64,000 nucleotides of DNA, from NCBI RefSeq assembly GCF_000023945.1, contig NC_013158.1:1116001-1180000 (forward strand), given 5' to 3'. Shown in pieces: positions 22,882-31,939 of this stretch. Under the pieces are notes generated by a model. That model made no database searches. It was given only the letters and a program-made list of their open reading frames with translations, and was not told the DNA's origin. The number at the start of each line of letters is the position of its first letter. Within the stretch, counting starts at the first letter, position 1. Origin of the DNA: Halorhabdus utahensis DSM 12940 (GTDB lineage: Archaea; Halobacteriota; Halobacteria; Halobacteriales; Haloarculaceae). Position numbers and translations under genes: made by a program.

Positions 22882-25170
22882 ATGGACGAAGACCGGCCAA
22901 CAGACGAGGATCTGTCGATGAACGACGATCCACCGTACATGGATTCGAACCGGTCCACCGGGGATCGGATCGAAGACCTGCTCTCGCGCATGACGCCCGC
23001 GGAGAAAGTCGGCCAGCTCGTCGGCACGGCACCGACGCTCCGACCAGGTCGTGAAACTGTCTCGGGCATCGCCGAGGCTGTCACCGAGCACCACCTCGGC
23101 GCGGTCTCGCCGTTCGGTCACGGCGGCTCCCCCTGGGAGACCCCAGCGGAGTGCGTCGAGGTCGCGAATGCGCTCCAGCGCGAGGCCATCCAGAACACCA
23201 GACTCGGTATCCCGGTACTGTTCTACGTCGACGCCGACCACGGCCACGGGTTCGTGAAGGGTACCACCGTCTTCCCACATAACCTCGGCATGGCCGCAAC
23301 CCGCGATCCCGCTCTCGTCGAACGGGCGGCGAGCGTCACCGCGACTGAAGTCGCCGCGACCGGCGCACACCAGAACCTCAATCCGGTCGCCGACGTGGGG
23401 CGTGAGGCCCGCTGGGGCCGCATCTACGAGACCTTCGGCGAGAGTCCCTCCCTCTGCGCGTCGATGAGCGCGGCCGCCGTTCGGGGCTATCAAGGCGACG
23501 ATATCGGTGACGAAGGGAACGTGATCGCGACGCCGAAACACTTCCCGGCCTACAGCGATCCAGTCCGGGGCGAGGACGGCTCGCCGGTCGACGTCTCCGA
23601 GTACACCCTCCGGCGGGTGTTCCGACCGCCGTTCGAGGCTGCGATCGACGCCGGCGCGGGCTCGATCATGCCCGCGTACAACGAACTCAACGGGTATCCC
23701 GTCCACGGCTCGACGGAGTATCTGGAAGGCTGGCTCCGGGGAGAACTGGATTTCGATGGGTACGTCGTCTCGGACTGGAACGGCATCAACATGCTCCATC
23801 ACGACCACCGGACCGCCCGCTCGATGGACGAAGCCGTCTGGCAGGCGACGACCGCCGGCGTCGACGTCGCGAGCGTCGGCGGGGTCGAACACGCCGAGCG
23901 ATTGCTCGATCTGCTCGAATCGGGGGATCTCTCCGAGAACCGGATCGACGAGAGCGTCCGGCGCGTCCTCGAAGCGAAGTTCCGGCTGGGGCTGTTCGAG
24001 GACCCCTACGTCGAGGCGGACCGGGTCGAGCAGGTCGGAACCGACGACCACCGCGCGGTCGCTCGCGAGGCCGCCCGCGAGTCGATGACGTTGCTCCGGA
24101 ACGAAGACGAGGTGCTCCCGCTCGATGCAAGTCTCGACTCGATCGCTGTCCTCGGCCCGAACGCCGACAACCTCCGCAACCAGTTCGGTGGCTGGAGCAC
24201 CATCTCCGAGCCCGAACCACCGGGGACGACCATTCGCGAGGGGATCGAGCGGGCCGTTCCAGTCGAAACGACGGTCCGGTACGAACAGGGCGCGTCGATG
24301 ACCGAGACCGTCGATCTCGACGCTGCCCGCGAAGCTGCAGACGCGAGCGAGGCCGCCGTGGTCGTCGTCGGCGAGACCGGGTATCGCCACGAGTTCCACC
24401 GCAGCGAAACCGACCGCGGCGAGTTCCCGACCCGATCAGAACTCGAACTTCCCGAGGCACAGCGTGAGTTGCTCGGGGCGGTCCGAGAAACCGGAACGCC
24501 GACCGTCGCCGTCTTCGTCGCCGGCCGCCCGCTCGCCATGGAGTGGACGGCCGAGCACGTGCCGGCGATCCTGTTCGCCTACCTGCCCGGCTCAGAGGGC
24601 GGGAACGCAGTCGCCGACGTGCTCTTCGGCGACGCGGACCCCGGCGGGTCGCTGCCGGTCTCGATTCCGCGGTCGAGTGGTCACCTGCCGACCCATTTCG
24701 ACTACCGCCCACACCCCCATCCCATCGAAGGCAGCCCCCGCGAGGAGAACCCGCGCCCGCCGGAGCATCCCGAGACATACGATCCGCTGTTTCCATTCGG
24801 CCACGGCCTGAGCTACGCGGCCTTCGAGGCCGGCGAGCTGTCGGTGTCGACGGAGCGGGTCGGCCCGGAGGGAAGTCTCACGACGACCGTCGCGGTCGAA
24901 AACGTCAGCGACCGAGGGGGATCGACGACGCTGCACCTCTATGGGACCGACGAGTTCAGTTCCCGGGTAACGCCCGTCCGGGAACTGGTCGGCTTCCAGC
25001 GGGTCGAGCTAGCGGCCGGCGAAGGGACCGAAGTGACCTTCGAGATCAACTTGGCGGATCTGGGTGTCCTCACGGAGAACGGTGAGCGGCGCGCGGAAGC
25101 CGGATCTATTACGCTGTCGTGCGCTGGCGAGTCCGTCGAAGTCGTCGTCGAGGGCCGATTCGACCGCTGA
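22882..25170 (+). CDS. GH3 beta-glucosidase / beta-xylosidase-like enzyme
   Basis: A 762-residue GH3 protein: a TIM barrel with FYVDADHGHGFVKGTTVFPHNLGMAA split over the family pattern, GREARWGRIYETFGESP, KHFPAY, and the nucleophile D298 in VVSDWNG. An alpha/beta sandwich follows (ESMTLLRNEDEVLPL, VLGPNADNLRNQFGGWS), then a fibronectin-like C-terminal domain. It has no signal peptide. The acid/base is not obvious from motifs alone, and neither is the choice between glucoside, xyloside and arabinoside. ATG 22882 is taken because ATTAACA at 22850-22856 is a TATA-like element about 30 nt upstream. A GTG at 22774 would add a basic tail. Confidence 0.87.
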   Translation: MDEDRPTDEDLSMNDDPPYMDSNRSTGDRIEDLLSRMTPAEKVGQLVGTAPTLRPGRETVSGIAEAVTEHHLGAVSPFGHGGSPWETPAECVEVANALQREAIQNTRLGIPVLFYVDADHGHGFVKGTTVFPHNLGMAATRDPALVERAASVTATEVAATGAHQNLNPVADVGREARWGRIYETFGESPSLCASMSAAAVRGYQGDDIGDEGNVIATPKHFPAYSDPVRGEDGSPVDVSEYTLRRVFRPPFEAAIDAGAGSIMPAYNELNGYPVHGSTEYLEGWLRGELDFDGYVVSDWNGINMLHHDHRTARSMDEAVWQATTAGVDVASVGGVEHAERLLDLLESGDLSENRIDESVRRVLEAKFRLGLFEDPYVEADRVEQVGTDDHRAVAREAARESMTLLRNEDEVLPLDASLDSIAVLGPNADNLRNQFGGWSTISEPEPPGTTIREGIERAVPVETTVRYEQGASMTETVDLDAAREAADASEAAVVVVGETGYRHEFHRSETDRGEFPTRSELELPEAQRELLGAVRETGTPTVAVFVAGRPLAMEWTAEHVPAILFAYLPGSEGGNAVADVLFGDADPGGSLPVSIPRSSGHLPTHFDYRPHPHPIEGSPREENPRPPEHPETYDPLFPFGHGLSYAAFEAGELSVSTERVGPEGSLTTTVAVENVSDRGGSTTLHLYGTDEFSSRVTPVRELVGFQRVELAAGEGTEVTFEINLADLGVLTENGERRAEAGSITLSCAGESVEVVVEGRFDR

Positions 25171-25194
25171 GACGAAAATTTGGGACGCTGCTCT

Positions 25195-25938
25195 TCACGT
25201 CCGCAACGCACGGTAGTACGCCAGCGCCGCGACCCCCCCGGCCACGCCGAGCCAGGCCAGTATGGGACCAAACTGGTTCCATGCGACACTCGCTGAGAAG
25301 CCGGCGTCGACAGTGACCGCCGTCGGAAAGTGACCCGGGAGGAGCGTCGAAAGCCAGTGTCCGTCATCGATCATCGGATTCTGGAAGAAGAACACGTCGA
25401 GCATCGGCGCGATCAACATGAGGTAGACGCCGGCGAGGCGACTGACGATGAGGCCGGCAAGCGTCCCCAGCAGGCCGTAGGTGACTGCGAGAACCAGCGA
25501 CGCGAGTACGAACGGGACGATCGCTTCGGGGACGAACGCCGTCGCCAGGACTGCCAGCGAGACGCCGACGGCGGCCAGCCCGGCGACGACGATCAGCGTG
25601 AACCGGGCTGCAAGCAGCGAGACGGGTCCCACGCCGGCGATCGAGAGCCGCGCGTCGGCGTCGGTGGCGCTGAGCATGACGAACAGCCCGGCGATCCCGC
25701 CGATGAGTGCGCCCATCAGGGGAACCAACAGCGCGCCGTAGATCTCGACCGTCTGGACCGTCATCCGGCCCGAGCCGGGGACGTAGATCGGCAACGACGA
25801 CGTGGGCAGGACGTGAATGAAGATTCCGACGAAGTACGCCGGGAGGAACAGAACCAGCCCCAGCAGGACTGGCGTTCGGGCGTATTCTCGCAACCCCATC
25901 TCGAACGTAGTACGGAACCGCCGACCGCTCGCAGTCAT
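25195..25938 (-). CDS. ABC-2-type transporter permease (second)
   Basis: A 247-residue protein with about six hydrophobic segments, starting with a cytoplasmic FRTTFEMGLREYARTP that fits ABC-2 permeases. A large N-terminal loop after TM1 is followed by SATDADARLSIAGVGP, which resembles the coupling region of the partner permease. It overlaps the upstream permease by four bases, so the ATPase and two permeases form one operon and probably a heteromeric exporter or membrane-remodelling transporter. The substrate is unknown. It converges on GH3 with 24 bp between stops. Confidence 0.75.
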   Translation of the reverse strand: MTASGRRFRTTFEMGLREYARTPVLLGLVLFLPAYFVGIFIHVLPTSSLPIYVPGSGRMTVQTVEIYGALLVPLMGALIGGIAGLFVMLSATDADARLSIAGVGPVSLLAARFTLIVVAGLAAVGVSLAVLATAFVPEAIVPFVLASLVLAVTYGLLGTLAGLIVSRLAGVYLMLIAPMLDVFFFQNPMIDDGHWLSTLLPGHFPTAVTVDAGFSASVAWNQFGPILAWLGVAGGVAALAYYRALRT

Positions 25939-26705
25939 GCGAGTTCACCTCCGTTGCCGGTCAGGCGAACGTATACCAACAGGGCGACGACGCCGGTGAC
26001 CAAAACGTACGTCACACCTGCGGCGGCGTTCCCGAGCGCGACTGACCCATCGAAGACGGCACTCCGAAACAGCTTGTGGGGGAAGTGCAGCGGGAAGAGG
26101 GGCAAGATCGGCGAGTCTATATCGAGCAGTCCCGACGAGAGGAAGTCATCAAAGTCGACGAGAAAGACCATCACCAGCGATCCCTCCAGCGCACGGGGGA
26201 GGACAGCGCCGACCAGCATGCCGATGAGCCCGTAGACCAGCGCCGCGAGTGCAAGCGCGCCGAACGCGAACAGCGGGGCCTCGGGCGGGACGTTCCACCA
26301 TAGGACTGCCAGCGCGGCTCCCGTGATGATCAGACTCCCCAGGGCGACGGTGATGAGCCGCGAGGCGAACAGCTCGCTGCGGGAATAGCCACAGATCCGG
26401 AGGCGTTCGTCGGCCTGCCGGGCGCTGATAACCTGGAAAAGGCCGAGAACGCCTGCGAAAAACGCGACCGAGTAGATCGCGCCGTTGACCCGCCCCATCT
26501 CGGCGAGGGTCCCAGTGTCTACGAACGGCAGTTGCGGAAACGCCGCCATGGCGACCCCGTAGCCCTCGACGACGACCAGCGGGAGCACGACCAGCAGGAC
26601 GACGTTGATCGGCGTGCGGACGAACGCCCGGATCTGGGCCCCGATCCCGGCCGAGAGCCGCCGGGCAGGACTCGCGCCCGTCTTGAGATCGAGCGCCTCA
26701 GTCAT
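25935..26705 (-). CDS. ABC-2-type transporter permease (first)
   Basis: A 256-residue permease with six predicted membrane segments. The N-terminal amphipathic RLSAGIGAQIRAFVRTPINV precedes TM1. The loop SARQADERLRICGYSRSELF is the counterpart of the SATDADARL loop in the second permease, suggesting that the pair arose by duplication. The start ATG at 26705 overlaps the end of the ATPase gene; a GTG two codons upstream is possible. The two permeases plus the ATPase make a complete ABC-2 transporter. Confidence 0.75.
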   Translation of the reverse strand: MTEALDLKTGASPARRLSAGIGAQIRAFVRTPINVVLLVVLPLVVVEGYGVAMAAFPQLPFVDTGTLAEMGRVNGAIYSVAFFAGVLGLFQVISARQADERLRICGYSRSELFASRLITVALGSLIITGAALAVLWWNVPPEAPLFAFGALALAALVYGLIGMLVGAVLPRALEGSLVMVFLVDFDDFLSSGLLDIDSPILPLFPLHFPHKLFRSAVFDGSVALGNAAAGVTYVLVTGVVALLVYVRLTGNGGELA

Positions 26706-27450
26706 CGGCACTCACTCCCCGGGGATCCGCACTCGCCGCGTCTTTGGGTCCACCGTCGGTGACATCCGTGAGGCGGCCGTCGGCGAGTTCCAGGATACGG
26801 TCGAAGCGCTCGCGCTCGCTGACGAAATGTGAGATGATCGCGATGGCGGTTCCCCGCTCGGTCAACTCCTCGGTTAACTCCCAGAATTCGAGGTAGGTTT
26901 CCCAGTCGAAGCCCGTGTACGGTTCGTCCAGCAGGAGTACGTCGGGATCGTGCATCAGGGCGACCGAGAGATTGATCTTCTGTCGATTACCGCCGCTGAG
27001 GTGGTCGATCCGATAGTCGAGGAACTCCGCGAAACTCAGCCGGTCGGCATACTGATCCCGGGCCGTAACGATCGCCTCGTCGTCCATCCCGTAGGCCGTC
27101 CCGAACAGCCGGAAGGTCTCCCGGACGGTCAGTCGATCGTACAAAAGCGGTTCCTGTGGACACCACCCGACCTGGCCGGACCGCCGGACGTCCCCGGCGT
27201 CGGGAGCGAGCGCACCGACCAGGATCTGCATGAGCGTCGACTTTCCGGCCCCGTTCTCCCCGACGATACCCACGATCTCACCCGCATCGATCGTGATCTC
27301 GGCCCCCTCAAGCACCCCGACACGCCGTCCCATCGGCACCCAATCCGGCCAGGGCGGCTCGTAGGTCTTCGTCAGCTCGACCCCTTCCAGGACGTGGCTA
27401 TCCGCCAGATTCGCGTCACCTTCGCGCACTCTATTTTCTATATTCGGCAT
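26698..27450 (-). CDS. ABC transporter ATP-binding protein
   Basis: A 250-residue ATPase: Walker A GENGAGKST, Q-loop in GWCPQEP, signature LSGGNRQK, Walker B VLLLDEP and H-loop IISHF. The signature starts LSGGN rather than LSGGQ. It is the first gene of the three-gene ABC-2 operon. The ATG at 27450 lies within the 22-bp inverted repeat 27440-27461. A TATA element (TTTAAA, 27475-27480) sits 27 nt upstream, so the message is leaderless and the repeat covers its transcription start. Confidence 0.87.
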   Translation of the reverse strand: MPNIENRVREGDANLADSHVLEGVELTKTYEPPWPDWVPMGRRVGVLEGAEITIDAGEIVGIVGENGAGKSTLMQILVGALAPDAGDVRRSGQVGWCPQEPLLYDRLTVRETFRLFGTAYGMDDEAIVTARDQYADRLSFAEFLDYRIDHLSGGNRQKINLSVALMHDPDVLLLDEPYTGFDWETYLEFWELTEELTERGTAIAIISHFVSERERFDRILELADGRLTDVTDGGPKDAASADPRGVSADD

Positions 27451-27461
27451 TTACCGAATAT
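27440..27461. promoter_or_regulatory. 22-bp inverted repeat, candidate operator of the ABC/GbsR divergon
   Basis: ATATTCGG and CCGAATAT form perfect 8-bp arms around a 6-bp spacer. The repeat spans the start codon and predicted transcription start of the ABC ATPase gene and lies upstream of the divergent GbsR-like regulator's TATA box. Binding here by the neighbouring regulator would block the transporter operon. This is inference from position and symmetry. Confidence 0.55.
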
Positions 27462-27473
27462 TTTGTAGAAAAC

Positions 27474-27483
27474 GATTTAAAGG
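27474..27483. promoter_or_regulatory. Shared, symmetric TATA box of divergent promoters
   Basis: The self-complementary TTTAAA at 27475-27480 lies 25-30 nt from both the ABC ATPase ATG (27450, minus strand) and the regulator ATG (27503, plus strand). One element could serve both directions, so transcription complexes would compete. Confidence 0.55.
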
Positions 27484-27502
27484 TTGTGACTCAAAACAGT
27501 GG

Positions 27503-28060
27503 ATGATGGAAGACAGCGATACCGACCAACCGACAGCCGAGGGACCACCGCCAGACGCAGTCGTGGAAGCCAGAGAGACGATGATCGGGGCCTTCGAACG
27601 CTCGGCGGAGATCTACGGCGTCAAACGAAGCTACGGGCGACTCTACGGGGTCCTGTACTTCGCCGAGGAGCCCCTCTCGCTTGACACACTCGCCGCGCGA
27701 AGCGAGTACGCCAAGTCGACGGTCTCGACGGCGATGAGCGACCTCCAGCGCTACCACATGGTGACCCGTCGCTCGCTCCCGGGAGAGGGCAAAAAAGCGT
27801 TCTACGAGGCCGAAACCGACTTCTGGCAGATATTCCGGGCGTTCCTGAACAACGAAGTCCGCCGGGAGATCGAGACGATGACGGGCGCGCTCGAAGCCGC
27901 TATCGACTCGCTCGAAGATGTCGAGGACGAACGCGCCGAGCGCGACCGCCGGAAGCTTCGTGAGCTGAAACAGGTCTACGAGCGGAGCGATCGGATCGTC
28001 GGCCTGTTCAACAGCCAGTCCATGGACCGGATCGTCTCGGCGCTGGAACGGCTCCAGTGA
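27503..28060 (+). CDS. GbsR/MarR-family transcriptional regulator
   Basis: A 185-residue winged-helix protein of the GbsR type. A core of about 70 residues contains RLYGVLYFAEEPLSLDTLAARSEYAKSTVSTAMSDL (split here across the helix-turn-helix), followed by a wing with RRSLPGEGKKAFYEAET and a long helical C-terminal part with a charged coil. Haloarchaeal relatives control transport genes. It is divergent from the ABC-2 operon with a 22-bp inverted repeat in between, so regulation of that operon, and of itself, is likely. Two adjacent ATGs (27503, 27506) are possible starts. Confidence 0.82.
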   Translation: MMEDSDTDQPTAEGPPPDAVVEARETMIGAFERSAEIYGVKRSYGRLYGVLYFAEEPLSLDTLAARSEYAKSTVSTAMSDLQRYHMVTRRSLPGEGKKAFYEAETDFWQIFRAFLNNEVRREIETMTGALEAAIDSLEDVEDERAERDRRKLRELKQVYERSDRIVGLFNSQSMDRIVSALERLQ

Positions 28061-28146
28061 TCCGGAAGCGATGTGGCGACCGACTTCGAACGGTCAGGGA
28101 GATGACGAGGGATAGATTAATCCGGCCGCGATTCTGACCGTCTGCT

Positions 28147-28395
28147 ATGCCGAAGGTATCGATCTCGCTGCCCGATCGAATCGAGAACGACATCGAGCGC
28201 CTCGTCGACCAAGGGGAGTTCGTCAACCGCGATCAAGCCGTCGAGGAGCTGCTGACGATGGGCGTCTCCGCGTACGACACGGGCGAGGACGAACCGGAAG
28301 TCGCCGCCGAAGACGACTTCTTCTCACAGACGGTCGAGGACCAGCAAGATCCCGCCCTCCACGACGACGATCCCGACGACGGCTACACGTTCTGA
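28147..28395 (+). CDS. CopG-like ribbon-helix-helix protein, haloarchaeal
   Basis: An 82-residue protein. The first 45 residues, PKVSISLPDRIENDIERLVD then EFVNRDQAVEELL, follow the beta-helix-helix pattern of CopG/Arc regulators. The rest is an acidic tail. This short protein type is widespread in haloarchaea and presumed to bind DNA as a dimer. A TATA-like AGATTAATCC at 28113-28122 precedes the ATG by about 28 nt. It is encoded 93 bp before trpC. A role in trp control is conceivable but unsupported. Confidence 0.7.
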   Translation: MPKVSISLPDRIENDIERLVDQGEFVNRDQAVEELLTMGVSAYDTGEDEPEVAAEDDFFSQTVEDQQDPALHDDDPDDGYTF

Positions 28396-28455
28396 CTGGG
28401 AGCGCTCGCTCCCGCTCGCCAATCTACAAGCGATAGTGACCGGTATGTCGCAAGT

Positions 28456-28484
28456 CTTATGTCCATGTCTGTACGTTAGTGTAC
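28456..28484 (+). promoter_or_regulatory. trpC: trp promoter with repeated GTAC element
   Basis: A TATA-like CTTATG at 28456-28461 lies about 30 nt before the trpC ATG. Between them GTACGTTAGT is followed directly by GTACGGTAAT (28471-28490), two similar 10-bp units, with GTAC-N6-GTAC also readable as an inverted repeat. The element overlies the expected start of transcription, a position typical of a repressor site. Confidence 0.4.
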
Positions 28485-28488
28485 GGTA

Positions 28489-29274
28489 ATGGACGCCAGT
28501 GATGAAATAGCGCCTGACGTGCGATCGATCCTCTCGGCAGCGAGAGATCGTGGCGGCGCGTCCGGGACGGTCGACGTGACGGCTCGCTCGCTGTCGGCAG
28601 CGTTCGATCGCGCCGAGCGCGACGGTCGAGTGCCGACGATCACCGAAGTCAAGCCGACGAGTCCAACGACCGAGGGCCGACACGACGGCGATCCGGTCGA
28701 GCTCGCAACGGCCATGGTCGAGAACGGGGCGGCGGCACTGTCGGTGTTGACCGAACCCGAGCACTTCGGGGGATCGCCCGAGACGCTTGCCCGCGTCCGG
28801 GCAGCCGTCGACGTGCCCATCCTCCGGAAGGATTTCGTCCTCCACGAGGCTCAACTCGACGTGGTCGAGGCCGATCTCGTCCTCCTCATCGTCCGGTTTC
28901 TCGAGGAGGACGGCACGGACGACCTCGAAGATCTGATCGACGCCGCGCGCGACCGCGGGTTCCAGGTACTCGTCGAGGCACACGCCCGATCGGAAGTCGC
29001 GGCCGCGGTCGACGCCGGCGCGGAGATCATCGGCGTGAACAACCGCGACCTGGCGAAACTCGACGTCGACCTCGAAACCTTCGAGTCGGTCGCGCCCGCA
29101 GTCGACGATGATGTGACATTGATCGCCGAGAGTGGGATCGAGACGCCGGCGGATGTCCAGCGGATGCGCGCGGCCGGTGCCGATGGGCTGTTGATCGGCT
29201 CGGCGATCATGGACGGCGACGTGGCGGCGAACACGCAAGCACTTACCACACCGACGGAGACACCCAACCAATGA
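28489..29274 (+). CDS. trpC: Indole-3-glycerol-phosphate synthase
   Basis: A 261-residue TIM-barrel enzyme. [10 protein letters not shown] holds the catalytic Lys and Pro-Ser, FGGSPETL and [12 protein letters not shown] hold the second Lys, EAHARSE and GVNNRDL follow, and the phosphate site is IAESGI plus GLLIGSAIM. It closes the indole ring of CdRP to give indole-3-glycerol phosphate. It overlaps trpB by four bases, so trpCBA is one operon. The anthranilate branch genes (trpD, E, F, G) are not in the window, as is common in haloarchaea where they lie elsewhere. Confidence 0.92.
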   Translation: MDASDEIAPDVRSILSAARDRGGASGTVDVTARSLSAAFDRAERDGRVPTITEVKPTSPTTEGRHDGDPVELATAMVENGAAALSVLTEPEHFGGSPETLARVRAAVDVPILRKDFVLHEAQLDVVEADLVLLIVRFLEEDGTDDLEDLIDAARDRGFQVLVEAHARSEVAAAVDAGAEIIGVNNRDLAKLDVDLETFESVAPAVDDDVTLIAESGIETPADVQRMRAAGADGLLIGSAIMDGDVAANTQALTTPTETPNQ

Positions 29275-30521
29275 CCACAGACGATACGAACGGCAGATTC
29301 GGCGGCTACGGGGGCCAGTACGTCCCCGAAGCGCTTATGCCCGCCATCGAGGAGCTTCGGGACGCCTACGAACGCTACGTGCTACACAACGAGGACGGGT
29401 TCATGGACGAACTCCGCGCCCACCTCGCGGACTTCGGCGGTCGGCCCACCCCGCTGCAGCGGGCCGACCAGTTGAGCGAGCGCTACGACACCGAGGTCTA
29501 TCTCAAGCGCGAGGACTTGCTCCATGGCGGCGCGCACAAACTCAACAACGCCCTCGGGCAGGTCCTGCTGGCGAAGTACATGGGCAAGGAACGGATCATC
29601 GCCGAGACGGGGGCCGGCCAGCACGGCACGGCGACCGCGATGGCCGCCGCCCACCTCGATATGCCTGCTGAGATCTTCATGGGCGAAACCGACATCGAAC
29701 GCCAGCGCCCCAACGTCTTCCGGATGGAACTCAACGGCGCGACGGTCACGCCAGTGACGACCGGCCGGGGGACCCTGAAGGAAGCCATCAGCGAGACGAT
29801 GCGCGACTGGGCGACCAACGTCGAGGACACCCACTACGTCATCGGGTCAATCGTCGGCCCGGACCCGTTCCCCGAAATGGTCCGGGACTTCCAGTCGGTC
29901 ATCGGTGACGAGACCCACGAGCAGATCCTCGCGAAGACCGGCGACACCCCCGATTCGATCGTCGCGTGTGCGGGCGGCGGGTCGAACACGATGGGTGCCT
30001 TCCACGAATTCAGAGACAAGGAGGACGTCGACCTGATCGCCGTCGAGGCCGGCGGGTCCTCGCTGGAAGTCGACGAAGAAGCTGGCGTCGCACCCAACTC
30101 CGCCACCCTGTCGACCGGTGAGGAGGGCGTCCTCCACGGTGCTCGCACGAAACTCCTCCAGGACGAGGACGGCCAGATCATGGAGTCCCACAGCGTCTCG
30201 GCGGGGCTGGACTACTCGGGCGTCGGCCCGGAGCTCGCCTATCTCGTTGATACGGGCCGCGTCGAGGCGGTCAACGTCGACGACAAGACGGCACTCGAAT
30301 CGTTCCATCGCGTCTCGCGGCTCGAAGGCATCATTCCCGCCCTGGAGACCGCCCACGCCTTCGGGTACCTTGAGGAGAATCCCGACGCCGTCGGCGACGT
30401 CACCGTCGTCAACGTCTCGGGCCGGGGCGACAAGGATCTGGAGAGTGTTGTCGAGGAGACCAAAGAGCGCGATCTCGACGTCGAAACGGCCTCAAGTGTC
30501 CTTCAGGAGGCGAAGGAATGA
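29271..30521 (+). CDS. trpB: Tryptophan synthase beta subunit
   Basis: A 416-residue PLP enzyme of the TrpB1 type. The PLP Lys is in [12 protein letters not shown], preceded by [37 protein letters not shown] (phosphate cup) and [15 protein letters not shown] match the family. It joins indole with serine. Translation is coupled to trpC and trpA by ATGA overlaps at both ends. Length and motifs fit an active subunit that pairs with the alpha subunit encoded next. Confidence 0.94.
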   Translation: MTTDDTNGRFGGYGGQYVPEALMPAIEELRDAYERYVLHNEDGFMDELRAHLADFGGRPTPLQRADQLSERYDTEVYLKREDLLHGGAHKLNNALGQVLLAKYMGKERIIAETGAGQHGTATAMAAAHLDMPAEIFMGETDIERQRPNVFRMELNGATVTPVTTGRGTLKEAISETMRDWATNVEDTHYVIGSIVGPDPFPEMVRDFQSVIGDETHEQILAKTGDTPDSIVACAGGGSNTMGAFHEFRDKEDVDLIAVEAGGSSLEVDEEAGVAPNSATLSTGEEGVLHGARTKLLQDEDGQIMESHSVSAGLDYSGVGPELAYLVDTGRVEAVNVDDKTALESFHRVSRLEGIIPALETAHAFGYLEENPDAVGDVTVVNVSGRGDKDLESVVEETKERDLDVETASSVLQEAKE

Positions 30522-31357
30522 CCGCAAACAGCGAGATCGGGGCCGTCTTCGAATCGGGCGAACCCGCGTTCATCCCGTATCTGGTGGCCGGTGATCCGGA
30601 GTACGAGGCCTCCCTGGAATACGTCGAGGCCCTGGAACGCGGCGGAGCCGATATCGTCGAACTCGGGTTGCCCTTCTCCGAACCGATCGCCGAAGGGCCG
30701 ACGATCCAGAACGCGATCGTCAGGTCGATGGAGGGTGGGATGACACCCGATCGCTTCTTTGCGTTCGTCGAAGAGCTGGACGTCGGGATTCCGCTGGTCT
30801 GTATGACCTATTATAACCTCATTTTTCAATATGGATCCGAAGCGGGTCCCCGGCCGTTCGTCAAGCGCGCCGCCGAGGCCGGCATCGCGGGGCTTGTCGT
30901 GCCGGATCTTCCAGCCGAGGAAGCCGACCCGTTGCGGGATGCCTGCGACGAATACGGGCTGGATCTGGTCTTCATCGTCGCGCCGACGACCCGTGGCGAC
31001 CGTCTGAAGACCATCATGGACCAGGTCTCGGGGTACGTCTACGTCCAGGCGCGCCTCGGGACGACGGGCGCACGCGATGACGTCAGCGATCAGACCGACG
31101 AGAGTCTCGCGCGCCTCCGGGAGTGGGACGTCCCGAAGGCCGTCGGCTTCGGGATCAAGACCGGCGAGCACGCCGAGCGAATCGTCTCGGCCGGTGCTGA
31201 CGGGATCATCGTCGGGAGCGCCCTGGTCGACATCGTCGCGGACGGTGCAGACAGTGGCGAATCGACCGAAGCGGTTGCTGATCGGCTCGAAGCGAAGGCC
31301 CGGGAACTCAAAGACGGCGCGTTGCGGGGCACGCCATCGGCGGCAGTCGAAGACTGA
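30518..31357 (+). CDS. trpA: Tryptophan synthase alpha subunit
   Basis: A 279-residue TIM barrel. The catalytic Glu is in [22 protein letters not shown] (split pattern; the first E of [10 protein letters not shown] is the general acid). The usual Asp of PFSDP is Glu here, so the catalytic pair reads E and E rather than E and [18 protein letters not shown] and [13 protein letters not shown] follow. It cleaves indole-3-glycerol phosphate and hands indole to TrpB. Its stop abuts the stop of the convergent 31358-31939 gene with no base between them. Confidence 0.93.
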   Translation: MTANSEIGAVFESGEPAFIPYLVAGDPEYEASLEYVEALERGGADIVELGLPFSEPIAEGPTIQNAIVRSMEGGMTPDRFFAFVEELDVGIPLVCMTYYNLIFQYGSEAGPRPFVKRAAEAGIAGLVVPDLPAEEADPLRDACDEYGLDLVFIVAPTTRGDRLKTIMDQVSGYVYVQARLGTTGARDDVSDQTDESLARLREWDVPKAVGFGIKTGEHAERIVSAGADGIIVGSALVDIVADGADSGESTEAVADRLEAKARELKDGALRGTPSAAVED

Positions 31358-31939
31358 TCACCGGAGTGTGAGGACGACCGCGCCGACCAACAGGAGGGCG
31401 AGCGCGGCGACGGGCTGACCGCCGGCCATCACGCGATAGGCGGCGTAGCCGAGTCCGGTCCCTGCGGTTCCGACGAGTGTGTTCAGCGTCACGTGAGTGA
31501 GTTCGATCCGAAGCGTCTTCGCGTCCGGACCGAGTTGCTCGCCGATCGTGATCCCGTACCGGCCAGCGTCCCACGCGAGGACGGCGAGGAGTGTACTGAC
31601 GAGGAGTGGTTCCGGCGGCGCGCCCTGGAACCCGCCGATCAGCACGCCCACGAGCAGGATCAGCGCGCCATAGCCGACATACGTCCGGGATCCGTGTATC
31701 GCGCCGATGCCGACGAAGAGCGTTCCGAGCAGGCCGACGGCGACCAGCGCCGGCGTCACCATCGTGAGCGCCCCCAGGAACGCGAATCCGGTCGCGATAG
31801 CGACGCTGGCGCGCGCGGGGGTGCGGTCGATCCCGCCGCCGGCATGCTCCACGCCGTCGTTCGCCGCGTCACCTTGACTGTCGGCGGTCGATCCGTCACC
31901 GCGTGCACCATCGAGGCCGGGCGACGGGGGAGGACTCAT
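31358..31939 (-). CDS. Membrane protein, last gene of the MoxR/DUF58 operon
   Basis: A 193-residue protein: an acidic Gly/Asp/Ser-rich N terminus of about 40 residues, then four or five hydrophobic segments (ATGFAFLGALTMVTPALVA; YGALILLVGVLIGGF; LVSTLLAVLAWDAG; and a C-terminal pair). It is the haloarchaeal DUF7519-like type by position and pattern, though I name that only tentatively. Its ATG overlaps the stop of the DUF58 gene by four bases, so it belongs to the same operon and likely the same membrane-associated complex. Confidence 0.7.
   Translation of the reverse strand: MSPPPSPGLDGARGDGSTADSQGDAANDGVEHAGGGIDRTPARASVAIATGFAFLGALTMVTPALVAVGLLGTLFVGIGAIHGSRTYVGYGALILLVGVLIGGFQGAPPEPLLVSTLLAVLAWDAGRYGITIGEQLGPDAKTLRIELTHVTLNTLVGTAGTGLGYAAYRVMAGGQPVAALALLLVGAVVLTLR

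Noticed and set aside
22720-24399. 559-codon minus-strand reading frame opposite the GH3 gene
   Set aside because: It is the antisense of a clear GH3 enzyme, with basic or mixed composition unlike haloarchaeal proteins. Long shadow frames are expected at this GC content.
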